Shown: positions 11,264-26,520 of the stretch, piece by piece
Numbering within the stretch: the stretch's first letter is position 1
Layout: every line of letters begins with the position of its first letter
Assembly: GCA_914767715.1 (NCBI GenBank)
Contig: OU612065.1
Span: forward strand, 23,868,001-23,932,000
DNA from: Membranipora membranacea
Taxonomy: Eukaryota; Bryozoa; Gymnolaemata; Cheilostomatida; Membraniporidae
Direction: 5' to 3'
Length of the DNA: 64,000 bases
Made by a program: the position numbers and the translations under genes
The notes under the pieces: generated by a model
Told to the model about the DNA's origin: nothing
Databases searched by the model: none
Seen by the model: the letters and a program-made list of their open reading frames with translations, nothing else

Positions 11264-14200
11264 ATGGGTACAGACGACAGGCGTTGCGGTATCGGCCCTC
11301 TCAAGGAAAGTGCTTGTTTACAGGGAGCAGCCAACCTGCTGAGCTACTCCTTTGTGCTTGGCTTTATATTTTTTGGAGTGACAGCTTCCTACAGTTACAT
11401 GAGCGCTGTGCAGACAACCTCACAGGCAGCGTTCTCGTTCAGCGCCACAGACATTGGCATATGGTATGCAATGTTTGAGGTTGGCAGCATCATAGCAAAC
11501 CTGTGCGCAACATATTTTCTGACACATAAGCATATTCCAAATGTAAGTTCACTTTCCGCTGATTTATGCAAATCCTGCATAATGTAGCTTCACATAATTA
11601 ACATTTCATTGTTGAAAATGACAAAGCCTAAGGATTAGTGGTAATTTCTTGAAGTGGACTAGTTGAATATCAGCTTATTTATCAGTGAGCTTATATCAGT
11701 GTATACCCATAAGAGTTTACCAGTAGGATATAGCAAAATACCAGCTTTTATGGTATATAGATAAGATAGTTCTATCAGAATCTTAGTTTAAGTGCTCAAA
11801 TGGTGACGGGATGCTGGTAGAGGCATTTCATTATCAACCACTTTCCCAACCACCTGTGACATGCTTTTGGGGCAAGTTCTTAAACGCCACCGTTTGAGCG
11901 CTTATACTATCAGATATCCCTATCCAATCTAGCTAAAGTCTTTGAACTTACACTAGTTTGGTGCAATTGTTGTGACACACAGGATGATGCAGATTAGTAA
12001 AACAGGGTAGCCGATATTTTGCACATTGACCAGCTTTAGAATCAATGAATTCCTTAGAAATTCATCGGTTTGATTGGTTCCCAGCCCACTCCTCCCTACC
12101 ATACACAACAGCCATTTAGAGCCACTGCATTAGCATGATCCAGGGGTGTCTTTGAATTGATATTGACAGGGATCGATGCAACAGCTATCTAGCCTTGTCA
12201 CGCGGCTAAGTTTTTTGTAGCCCTTGGACAAGGCTAATATGTTTAACATCAGATGTACGCATGTCCAGATAAGAAATGGAATGGTGATAACAAATAAGAG
12301 ATCGAGGTCATATTTGTGCATTTTAAAAGATTAGAAAAAAATAATAATGCAGCGGATTCTTTCGATTAACAAAGAGTGGCTAAATGTACATTGGCGAAAT
12401 TTAGCGGATGTAGCGAAATGTAGTCATGCTATGTTTTGCCAATCACAATTCGACAATCATATTTTGCCAAATACATTTCGCTAATCTCATTTTGCCAATC
12501 ACGTTTGGCAAATGACATTTCACCAATTTGATTTTGTCAATTTCATTTTGCCAATCACCTTTCGCCAACATCAATTACCAGTTAAGGTGTACAAATATTC
12601 GCCCCAAAATATTTCCAGGAATAGATCTTATTCTGCGTAAAATCTTCTTAATAAGAATGTTAAATTCGTTTTGTTAGAGTCACTCAGCCTACTGTCCTTT
12701 GTCGTTATTGAATACCATGTGTGCACTGAGGACTTATTGATGTCAATCTTACATTTAGGTATGTAAGATAAAAAATCCTGTCAAAGAACATACGCGGATG
12801 GTTTACATCATATGCATTGTATTTAATCTAGTGTCCCAGTCGAATTTGTGTCACTTGTTGGGGCTCCCGCATTAGGTAGTATTTCGTTAGCAAAGTTTCC
12901 ACAATCATAGAAATTCAGTCACATCGTTTTATAGACAATGTAAACTAGGGTTGTTTAAATATAGATAATTATGTTAATTATTGTGTATGCCATACTGATT
13001 TCAACTCAGCCAAGGATTCTCGATCACCACTCACCACCATTCACATGAGAATCTCTTCCACCTCCAGTGTCACAAAATTTAAAACAAATAACGCTATAAT
13101 ACTTTCATGAAGTAAGAGACTGTAAAAGTCCAGACCAATCCATAGATAGATAGATAATGAGCTCGATTTTGGAACCTGCAGGTCTAATTCTCTCAGTAAG
13201 AACCATAAGTAAACACAAAATGCAAATTTTGGTGAACAGGTGACAATCACATATATAAGTCCCCACTTATCCAATGCAGGGGGCCTGAATGTGAACTGTC
13301 ATTTGTAGTAGCCATTTTTACAGCTCATTTTTCTATTCCTAAAGACCAATAATTGAAATTTTTAAATACTTTGTTTGAAATTCCCTGGTTTGAAATATAA
13401 CAAGCTAGCTACATTCACATGTTGTGACATTTTAGGTTTTATCGATCGGATTAACAGTGGTGATATTTGGCTGTTTTTTACACGGAATGCCACATTTCTA
13501 TCATGACTATGGAGACAAGATAAAAAGCACAGAAGGAAACATTACTGCTCGTAATCATATACTTGAGTAAGTAAATTATCATTCAGTAGACAAGTGTGAG
13601 AACTATTATACAGCAACAACAACATCAGTATATAGGTCAAGTTTGATCCATTTGCGTGCATTCGTAGTTGCTCCTCCTCCACTAGTCACTCCGCAGGAGC
13701 AACTCCGAATGCATACAGATGGACCAAACTTGGTCTAGTGCCTCTAGTACATGTCCTGAAACATGACATTCCACAATTTCAAGCAATTTCAGTTTTGTCA
13801 CATTTGACGTGTTTATGTATTCATCTGTTTGAGAACAATGCAGATCTGATCTGATAGACCCATTAGTAATGATTACGGAATGTCTTTGTAGGTCTTTATG
13901 CCAAACTGATGGATCTAATATAACAGCAATAATTGATGGAACAACTCCAGGTATAGCAAAAATAACACAATTTTCTTATTTTGTTGTCATTTTCTTTACA
14001 CTCAATGATATAGCTGGCCATGGCTGTAATTGTTGTTATTGTCAGGATGTGGTAATAATGATGTAATTTTCTGCCAGATGGAGTATCCTCCTGATGGAAG
14101 ATTGCAATAACATATTATTATTATATTATTTCAGGGGTTAATGAAGAGGTACAATCCTCGTCTAAAACAGGCAACATCGCACTCTACAGCATAGCAGGTA

Positions 14201-17200
14201 TATTGAATGGGTTAGGATACGCCCCATTTTATCCGCTTGGCGTGGTCTACATCGATAAAAATGTGCAGAATTCGCACGAGTCTTCTAAATATATAGGTAA
14301 GTTTTGGAGAATTTGGATGCATTCAGACGGATATGATAAGGTTGTTTATTCTCGCTACTGTGTGACCCACACCCTAGACCAAGTTTGGTCCATTTGCCTG
14401 CATTCAGAGTTGCTCCCTATCAATGGAAGGGAAGGGAGGCACTGGAATTCAGGCAACTGGATTAAACTTGATCTACGACACCCTATTTGACAGGGGCTCT
14501 TTCAATTAGGGTGACAGATGCTTCCTAGAGCAAATTATCGCTATCAAATCGCTCAGAAATCATTGCTCATTTGGCCTTTCAATTAGACAAATTCATACCC
14601 AAATCGTTCTCCTAAAAAGTATATAATTCCATCAAAGAGGTAATGATTTGGGAATCGGACATCTAGCAGGTCTCGCTCACTCAGCTAGGAGCAATCAGAT
14701 AATGATTTTGGCAATTTTAAATTGAAAGACTGACTCCTTTATGTTTTTGCCTAATCATTCTGTTATGACATGTGAAGATGTAATAATTCACTGTTATTGT
14801 CTGTTTTCCCTTTCTTGCCAGGTATCAGCCTGGCGTTTTACACTATCGGTCCTGTGGCTGGATTTGGGGCTGGAGCAGCATTTCTGAACTTGTATGTCAC
14901 TCTTGGAGGTGAGAGATTGACATGGCAGAGTTTACGCCTTCTATAAATCCCAGTAAAGCTACATGAGCTAGCATTGTGAGCACTATATGTCAATTATTGA
15001 ACCAATCTGATTCTCGTTGTAAACCCTAAGCGGCCTCCTTGTTAGCCAAGGCGTTGGCTCTGATTGGCTGATGGGAGGGAGAGGGCCAATACCAGGTCAG
15101 ATCGTAATTTCCTAAAAGTACCTATTGATATAAAGAGAAAGTGAAAGTAATTTAGTTTCACTTTCACTATATCTCAATATACGCTTTCAGTGACCAAGCA
15201 TTGGCTCTCTGTCAAACCCAACAGTCAATCAGAGAAAAGCCATTACATCGGCTACCTCCTCGTACCTGAGAAAATTATAACAGTATGTGAGTAGATGGAG
15301 TGATTATCTATCTCAACTTCCGAATTACAGATACATACTTGACACCGGATAGTGTGCAGTGGATAGGGGCCTACTGGATAGGTTACTTCGTGTTTGCGTC
15401 ATTCCTGTTGCTCATGCTCCCATTCTTATTCATGTTTCCGAAAAGGCTGCCAATTCCAGGTAGGTGAGAAGAGAGATCTTGACATGGTTATCTCAACAGG
15501 ATCAAGGCGTTTTCAATAATTGATGGGAGATTCTTCCCAGTTTACTGAGCTTATGTAAGCTAATATAATATAATATATGTCATATATAATATAAAGAATA
15601 ATATAAAGTATAATATAATATAAGAATAGTAACCAGGATAACTAAATTGATAGCACCTTACAATCCGGTAACATTTCAGTTTACTTATTCGTCAGTTTAC
15701 TTATTCTTCACTTTTTATCAGTGCCAACTAAAAGTAAAAGCGATGATAAGATCAACACCCAGCTCAACGTAACGGAGAAGACCAAAATCATCATCGATAA
15801 AGAAGACGAGGAAAAGGGAGATGGGCTGCGGAGTCTCAAAGGTTGATACAAGTGCAGTATATCTATGATGCTATGTAATGGTGTTTAATTGTGTTCTCAA
15901 ATTTCCAAAATATGGTTATTAGGTTGTGACATGCTTTTACCTGTATCTATGACCGATAAAACTGTTTATGGTGAGCAGTATTGGATTAACAGATCTAGAA
16001 TTTCTAAGAGTAAGAAGTTCCACATCTTATCTTTTCAGATATTGTACCCACAGTGAAAAAGTTACTGACCAACCCATTGTACATGTTAGCTGTTCTGGCC
16101 AGCTGTACCACTGTATATAACATATCAGGATGGATCAGTTTCCTGCCTAAATATTTCCAAGTGCAGTTTAATTACTCAGCATCTGACGCTAACATATATT
16201 CAGGTACGTAAGTAAATGCAGTGGCGATTTTTCAATTCTCTACAAATAAGAGTGTAGTGAGATATGTTAACATCTTCGATACTGCTGTCTCAAATACCTA
16301 ACAATTTATTCTGAAGCTGGCGAAGAGTACTGGCTTTTACATATTTGGAAACAATACAATATATTGTGTATGTTATGTAGGACTTCTGCCCCCATTGTTC
16401 GGCAGCGTAGCTGTGTTTGTTGGAGGTTGGCTGTCCTCAAGGTATAAAAACAGCCTACAGACTGATGTCAAACTGGTACTTGGTTGCTCAATAGTCAGCA
16501 CTTTGTTCATAATACCACTTTTCTTCATCTCCTGTGAACAGTTTCCGGTACAAGAACCAACAATTGCACTAAACACCACGTAAGGTTTCAATGCAGATTG
16601 CATGTTTGTATGTGTGAGTGTTTTGTTCTACTATAAAGATGTATGTATTTTGTCCTAGACTAGACTAGGCCCAACACCACAAAGAAACCTCAATTTTTGT
16701 ACAGAATCTCAATAAAACGGGGTACCTCCTGGCCAAACATTTTGAATAGCATTCTATTTTGGTACAACTTATTTTGTTTGTTTGTATTAATACCATGGCA
16801 AGTCATGTGTTCTCTGTACTGTCGAACTAATCATGTAAGAATTCTGACATATCTCAATTAGGCACTGTATGAGCAGCTGTGGCTGTGATCCTGATCTATA
16901 CATTCCTGTCTGTGGGGACGGAAAAACCTACAAAACTCCCTGTTTAGTGGGCTGTCAAGATTATCATCAACTCGATGATGTAATTGTGAGTTGTGTTATT
17001 TTGCTTTGCTTTCGCTTTGCTTCGTATGTCCTGCATCGCTACATCCTTGAGTTTTTGTGTACTAAGTCAAGGAAGGAGTGGCTGTTGGAGGCGCTATCAC
17101 ACCCACCTGATAAAGGAATGCAGAGCATCCTAGTGAAACCTAGGGATTTCCAGAAATGTGCTTGTGTAGATTGGCCTTTTTTTCGTAGCGAGAACTGGAT

Positions 17201-18933
17201 CAAACTACAGAAAGCAGTGTAATGAAAACAGCCAACTTTAATTGGATAAGGACGGGATGCAAGAGGGGCAGAGATGAATAATCTTCACTAAACAACAGTA
17301 TTGTTATGATTTCATGTCCATATGAGTTTTCAATGTTGCAGATTCTAAATAAAAATAATTTTTATCCTATTATAAGCGGTTTTTAAGATAACCCTCTTTT
17401 CAGCATGTTTTTCCAAAAAAAGAACCAAACTGGAGAGAGGACAACTCCGAATTGAGGCCTAAATCAGAGCTCAGAAAACTGTCTATTTAAAAGATCACCA
17501 GTAGTGACATGACAGTATTGGCTTTTCTCTCCCTCCCAAGCATAGTGATCAACCTATAAGTCAGCTGTTTGTATATTGTTAGTACAAGTCATCTGTACTT
17601 GGCACTATGGGATAATCTTATAGACATTTTTTCTCACCAAGCTCATAATGAGCACATTCATACTTCCACGAGGAAAGAGAAGCTGCCAGAAATCACACTG
17701 TAATAATATATGAGATTATTGGCAATTCAACACACTGATATGAACTATATCACTGGTTGAACACATCTAACATCACAGTTTCTGTGTTTGTTTTTCATCT
17801 AGAGTTACACTGGGTGTCTATGCGAGACAAATGTGACCATGTCTAATGGAGTTTGTCAGGAGAGTGATTGTAATGCTCCCATCATCTGGTCTGTGCTGTC
17901 CATAGCATCACTGTTTGTTCTCTTGTGGAGTACCAGCCCAGCGGTCAATATGGTGCTAAGGTGAGCTTTCAACTTGGTGTAAGGTGCTTGTGTGAATGTT
18001 TGAAGGCTGTCAGACTTCTGGCACTTAACCAGACCCTAATTTTTGTTCATTACTACCGTATGCAACCATAATAAAGATCTCGAAAGACTGAATCAGAACT
18101 CAAGCATTTCATCGATATATTTTACTTTTGGATTATTAATATGAACTTGTTTTCCAAATTATTTTGATCCCTATGTTAAGGTGTATACCGGAAGAGGATA
18201 AAGCCTTTGCTATGGGTGTACAATCATCATTGAACAGTCTACTGGCCTGGATACCTGCCCCGATTCTGTATGGTACTCTGATCGACTCTACCTGCAGTAT
18301 ATGGGAGTACCCCGACTCCAAATTTAAAGGTTACTGTATGGAGTATAATAATGTTGCCTATAAAAACAGGTGAGTTAAAAGACTGACATTCTTTTTTCAA
18401 CCAACATATCTAAGTTCAAGTGATAACACTTTTTTTGACATCACTATCTATAGCTTCCACTTTTAATTATTTACCATCCATTTCACATTTTGAGAAGTCT
18501 CGCAAATTATATCATTTCTTATCAATTATGGATTAACATCTTTGTGACTTGAGATTTTTTCTCTCACTTTTTAATGTATTCTGTAAAACACTATATTATC
18601 CAAAATAAAGTTCATATACATATAACTGCATTTTTTTAGATTAAAAAGTTTTGCTTGAGGCTGTAATGTTGGATTTCTCACCTACAGGGCTCAACTCTCT
18701 GTATCAAGTGAGATGACGTAAATTTGCCATTCAATATTATTGCTCTTTCCTTTTATTATAGATACCTTGGAATAACAGTTGGTGCTATGGTCCTAACAGT
18801 TGTCTTTCTGGCCATGGCGTTATTTGTCTCGAGGATGCCTCGATATCACGCAAGTGGTGTCGATAAGAAGTCATACAGTCTGGACTCGGTTAGTCAAGCT
18901 GATAATGAGGATGCTCAACACAGTGAGCTGTGA
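11264..18933 (+). CDS. SLCO: Solute carrier organic anion transporter (OATP/SLCO family)
   Basis: Multi-pass plasma-membrane carrier for organic anions. Thirteen exons: 11264-11542, 13436-13566, 13892-13950, 14135-14296, 14822-14908, 15331-15459, 15722-15841, 16039-16203, 16381-16579, 16862-16985, 17803-17960, 18181-18369, 18762-18933. They sum to 1974 bases, or 657 aa, normal for the family. Family signatures include LNGLGYAPFYPLGVVYID, WIGAYWIGY (the OATP signature region before TM6), TNPLYMLAVLASC and FLPKYFQVQFNYSASDAN. The large extracellular loop carries a Kazal-type module (CGCDPDLYIPVCGDGKTY, about residues 444-495). The start is the ATG of MGTDDRR, just after a possible 5'UTR acceptor (TTTGTCAG); an in-frame upstream ATG at 11177 would lie in that intron. 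The donor after 15841 (GTTGAT) is weak. The C-terminus HSEL fits a class I PDZ ligand. Substrate specificity cannot be inferred. Confidence 0.92.
12190..12236. repeat. Hairpin related to the TAGCCTTGTC element at 58.6 kb
   Basis: TAGCCTTGTCACGCGGCT at 12190 faces GGACAAGGCTA ending at 12236, a compact hairpin inside the first intron of the transporter. The left arm closely matches the element in an intron of collagen B (58564-58677), so both are probably relics of one MITE family. Confidence 0.45.
12384..12570 (-). repeat. TTGGCRAAAT array, inverted copy
   Basis: This stretch is built from TTTTGCCAATCAC, TTTCGCTAATC and TTTCGCCAA words. They are the reverse complement of the units at 10321-10575, but more diverged. 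The array lies in the first transporter intron, so the two arrays bracket coding exon 1 in opposite orientations. Confidence 0.65.
13632..13737. mobile_element. MITE of the CAAGTTTGRTCC family, copy 1
   Basis: A foldback of about 105 bases in a transporter intron. The left arm (GTCAAGTTTGATCCATTTG, then GCATTCGTAGTTGCTCC) pairs with the right arm (GGAGCAACTCCGAATGCAT, then GGACCAAACTTGGTC) over about 45 bases with few mismatches. Relatives are at about 14371-14483 and 38899-39022. Confidence 0.7.
14371..14483. mobile_element. MITE of the CAAGTTTGRTCC family, copy 2
   Basis: The left arm (CTAGACCAAGTTTGGTCC, then GCATTCAGAGTTGCTCC) and the right arm (GGATTAAACTTGATCTA) match copy 1, with a longer, more diverged middle. 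It lies in the next transporter intron but one, directly after exon 4. Confidence 0.65.
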
Positions 18934-19005
18934 GAAAACATTATTTTTTCAGTCATTTTACATGCATAATAATGAAGTTTAATATATGCATAATATTATA
19001 TGTGT

Positions 19006-19074
19006 AATAAAAGGCACATTTGGAAGAATATCATTTAATCAATGCATTTAATGATGAAGATTGCTGTCAATAAA
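19006..19074 (+). promoter_or_regulatory. Candidate poly(A) signals of the transporter
   Basis: AATAAA occurs at 19006-19011 and 19069-19074, within 140 bases of the transporter stop codon. This gives a short 3'UTR ending before the hairpin at 19154. Confidence 0.5.
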
Positions 19075-19153
19075 TGTACCAAAAAATTGTTTACCTTTTT
19101 TTCATACCCCTTTCATTTTGTGCAGATTTCTTATAAGATTGATAAGCTCTGAC

Positions 19154-19285
19154 CACAGACAGTAGGTCACTGACAGTTGATTTGATGAGTTGCAGCCATG
19201 TGTGTGTGTGGTTTGTGTACAAATACAAACCACACACACAAGGCTGCAACTCATCAAATCAACTGTCAGTGACCTGCTGTCTGTG
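19154..19285. mobile_element. Near-perfect 132-bp foldback element between convergent genes
   Basis: The left arm, CACAGACAGTAGGTCACTGA onward, pairs with the right arm ending TCAGTGACCTGCTGTCTGTG over about 60 bases with only a few mismatches and a tiny loop. Flanking direct repeats CTCTGAC sit at 19147-19153 and 19286-19292. The duplication could be 7 or 8 bases because the next base also matches. It sits in the 1.0-kb gap between the tail-to-tail transporter and LRRC47 genes. I see nothing else in that gap besides poly(A) signals. Confidence 0.75.
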
Positions 19286-19962
19286 CTCTGACATTCACAA
19301 CTGTTTTGCTGTACTTATATTATTTCAACATCTTATCTAGGATATTTTAGTTTTTGGTTGAGTAACAAGTCATATATTATTATGTTTCATCTATTGATTA
19401 CTGTGCTAGTTAGCTCCCAGTATCAGTATCAATCTGTCATAGTTTGTTTGAAACAATATAAGGTAATATCCATTTTATTGAACGAGCAGCACTTGTGGCA
19501 TATTTGTGGGAGAGCTGACAAAATAGAACATCACTATGAAGAACTGGAGACCCAAATCTTGTAGGGTTATCAGGTTTCCAAAATATTTACTCACACATCA
19601 TCGATCAATTAGCATTAAAAACTGAATTGAAACAGATTATTACATCAACAATACCCAAAAAGTCTTCATCTTAGCCTGGTGTATCCTGGGCCACACAAAA
19701 ATGCTATGTTTGTCAGTCAGCTGATGAATATGTAACAGGTGTCACTTACACTACTGAATGAGATGGTTTTTAGTTGTTGTAACTGTAGTTTTTATAACCT
19801 ATGAGTTTCCTATGGTGGACAAAACAAAAAGATGACAGGTATCAGTATGAAAAATATTCACCAATTCATTGCTAGCAAAGTGACCTAATACCATAACGAA
19901 ACAACAAATACTGTCAAGCACTTTGAGAACATTATCAGATCAGTGCCAATAACCCTGCTGAT

Positions 19963-23389
<3,427 letters not shown>

Positions 23390-24273
23390 GTTTGATGATG
23401 CTTGCTGACTGAAATTGATTTCCAAAAATGAATATGTTTGGCTAGCTGTCAGTAGGCTGATTACTTTAGGTAAAAGCAAGTTACTTTGATGCTGTCAAAG
23501 ATCGGTATTATTTACCTGTGTTAGTGTTGTTATCACTAAAGTATCAATCTACAAAATTTTCTGCAGATTGATTTCAATATCCGGCGGTTTATTTGAGTTT
23601 TTTCAAAAAAGTTGCTTTTGGATTAAAAAGATTATACATGGCTGCTATAAATGGTCACTGCAACAAATGAGTCAGGGTCACTCATTACAATTCTTGAATT
23701 TTTGAAAATCTAAGTTGGATCCCACAAATACTGTTCAAGGTTTCTCTCAAGTTCTTTTTTCTATCTATCTCACTCTCAGCAATGTTCATTGATTGCTCTC
23801 GGCAGGGATAATTCTCCCTGCTCTAGTCTCAGTCAGTCGGAGTCACTCCGAGTCAGTCATCAGTTCAGTGACTGTGAGTATCATCATGTATGTATGTGTG
23901 TGTGTGTTATGTATGTATGATGTGATACCAAGGTGTAACAGGTGATACCACCAAATCCAGCAGCATCAGCAATTTACATTGATTGAATTGATTAATTATT
24001 ATTATTATTATTATATATATGTTAAGAATATATGATGCAAGAATTTTGTTTAGCTAGCTTCAGTATCAAATCATTATCAACCACCCAGAAGAATCCCAAA
24101 AAAAAGGGCGAAAAACAAGGAGTCCCAGGTACTCCTTGGTTAAAAATATAACTTGACAAATGACAAACATTATTCTGCTTCTCCCGTAGCCTAAGGCTGA
24201 TTCCATTTATGGAGATTGAACGTGCAAGAACCAAGTTCTGTGTTATCCACTCAGAACCACCATGTGACCTAGC

Positions 24274-24626
24274 CAGGGGCGTATATTCTAAAAAATTTCA
24301 CACACTGACTTTTCAGAGATGAGCATAATAAGCGCCCTCCCACCACGGAAATTTTTGCATATCGGTAGCAAAATAGTGCAAGCAGAGAGGTATTTCAATA
24401 GCTCACTGAGCTGTTGGCTACTTTCAGAAAACAACTCAATAGCAGTAGAATATTACGGTAAAATTTCTCCAGTTATAACGCACCCATTTGAAAAAAAACT
24501 GTCCTTGATGGGATTCGAACCCACAACAATCTTATTAACCATGATTGTAAGGCGGACGCTCTACACACTGAGCTATTCAGCCACTCACGGAATTCCGTGG
24601 GCCGTGAGTGCTAATATACGCCACTG
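24274..24626. mobile_element. hAT-like MITE with internal tRNA-like sequence
   Basis: 353 bases with terminal inverted repeats CAGGGGCGTATATT and AATATACGCCACTG, flanked by perfect 8-bp duplications GACCTAGC (24266-24273 and 24627-24634), as expected for hAT elements. The interior has a minus-strand tRNA-like region with a B box (GGTTCGAATCC, 24511-24521) and an A box (TAGCTCAGTGTG, 24564-24575). Its D arm is good, but its anticodon stem does not pair properly. The TIRs resemble those of the element at 42558-42753. Confidence 0.8.
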
Positions 24627-24630
24627 GACC

Positions 24631-24664
24631 TAGCCTGTCTTAACAATCTAGTTAAGACAGGCTA
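24631..24664. mobile_element. 34-bp palindromic micro-element
   Basis: Perfect 14-base arms, TAGCCTGTCTTAAC and GTTAAGACAGGCTA, around a 6-base loop. A right flank CATGTGACC (24665-24673) matches CATGTGACC at 24261-24269. The two become a 9-bp duplication around this palindrome once the hAT-like element and one copy of its own duplication are removed. Confidence 0.65.
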
Positions 24665-25981
24665 CATGTGACCATACAATACATACAAGGAATATACAAA
24701 TAACTTGGTTTTGGCAGTCTTGGGAAAATATTTTCCAAGACTCCCAAGTTACTTGTATATGCCATGTATATATGGTCATTTGGTGGTTCTGGGTAGATGA
24801 CATAGAACTTGGTACTTGCATGTCCAAGGTGCCTATGTCTGGTGTTTCATTTTATTATATGACCCATTTGATAGCAGATCAGATAGGAGAGAGAGTAGTA
24901 TTATTAGCATGATTATGATAATTTGAAGGGGTATGTGGCCGCCTATGGCGTTTGCTGCAAGCATGTGTTATGCGTCATTCCAGTAACAGTACCAACTGTT
25001 GGACAACACAAATGACGCTTGACTCAGAAATACAAATTAAATTTTGAAAATAAGTTTTTATTCAGTGCTGCTCTGTCTATTGAAAATCTCATTGCGCATG
25101 TTTGCAACATAGGCATCTGGAGTTTCAAGCATGTGCACTTTGCCAATATCCATGATTAACCACCATTATTATGGACGTTGGCAAAGTTTACATGCTTGTA
25201 ACTCCAGATGCTCATAGTTTGCCATACACATCACTACCGTAATGGTTGATTTGATACATGTTTATTATGCCTTGCTGTCTGTTCCGGCTTTTGCTCTTTA
25301 ACAACAGGGAGGTCTTTCAATTAAAAACTGCCCTCTATTCACACTAGCTGAGATGAAAAATTCTTGCTAGATATAGCAATCCAAAAATGATAATGTTTTG
25401 AATGAGTTGGGAACTTAGTTGCTCTATTGAAACTGTGATGGTTTTGAGTTATGTGAGAGCGATTGTCTGTCTACTTCATCACCCAGGGAACGGATCACAA
25501 TACAAGAGAACCAGATCGGTTTGTTTGCTTGTTTGGTTGCTATTCAACCCCCAATAACGTACTAGTGTGTGTGTCTGTGAGAATGAAAATTAAATCTATG
25601 AGCTTGAGCATTTTATCAGCAGGGTTGTGTGCTCTATAAAGAAGACGATTGAGAATAGCTGAGGGTACATGGTATCACTGCTAAAAGTCTGGTAAATTGA
25701 TGCTTATTGAATTCCGTATTGCTCAAACATAAGTAAACGAGACTTCAGTCTGAAAATTGTCACCTGGTGGCAGAAGTGTTTACAGAAAAAGATTGCCAAA
25801 ATCAGGGAGTTAACACCCTGGTTGCATATGGTTGATAAGGAGTTGCATGAATAAAAAACACCACTTGTCTATACATAATTTTTTTACCAAAAACCGGAAG
25901 AAAAGAAGCAGTATTGTGCATCCTGTGTCCAAGAGCCCTTAAAATTCACCATAAGCTCTTAATATATAGCATAACATTTTG

Positions 25982-26520
25982 TTATCGCTCGGAATGGTAT
26001 TTCGACACATGTCCATAGATATGCAATTCAGGGCCAAATTCTCTTTCCCATGCCATGTAAGACTGGTCAAGTTTTAGAAAGGCAAGCATAGCTAATAGTT
26101 CCGCAATAAGCCAGGGTAATTGAGGTAATAAAACAATGTTCCTTGTATCGTAGCCTTTTGTTTCAATGTATTGCCCATAATGCAGCAAACAAAGGTTCTT
26201 TTGGGTTCTAAGAAACAGGAGGAGGCCATTACAGATAGCAACCCATTCACTTGGTGGTGCAAGAGTGTGGTTGTACACCGTTTCAATAGTATTAATGGGC
26301 AATACATGCACCAGTCGCACCTGGTTGTTGACTTTGTTTGTTGTGAGTTACTAATTGCAGAAAACAATTTCATCAAAGTGGGCGATGGCAGATTTTCGTA
26401 GAATTTGCTGTCTGGTCTAATATTTAGCAGCAACTGCGTGATATCATTCTTACTGGGAGAGCCAGTTAAGATATATAACACTTCTGGAAGGATACACGTG
26501 AGGTGCTGGTGGGCAGACAT
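25982..26520 (-). pseudogene. Frameshifted ORF pair, unrecognised
   Basis: Two overlapping minus-strand frames look like one protein broken by a single indel. The first (from an ATG at 26520) includes LLLNIRPDSKFYENLPSPTL; the second (to 25982) includes APPSEWVAICNGLLLFLRTQ and LPQLPWLIAELLAMLAFLK. The switch falls near 26330. Residue composition is protein-like, with Trp, Tyr and Cys and hydrophobic helices, and there are no obvious splice sites. I do not recognise a family. A processed pseudogene, a transposon-domain fragment or chance ORFs are all possible. Confidence 0.3.

Larger units (their letters stand above)
24224..24820. mobile_element. Foldback MITE interrupted by nested insertions
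   Basis: The outer arms GCAAGAACCAAGTTCTG (24224) and AGAACTTGGTACTTGC (ending near 24820) pair over about 46 bases with roughly seven mismatches. The pairing continues through the inner arms around 24666-24776 (AGTCTTGGGAAAA against TTTTCCAAGACT). The left arm is broken after CATGTGACC by younger insertions at 24274-24626 and 24631-24664. Confidence 0.65.
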
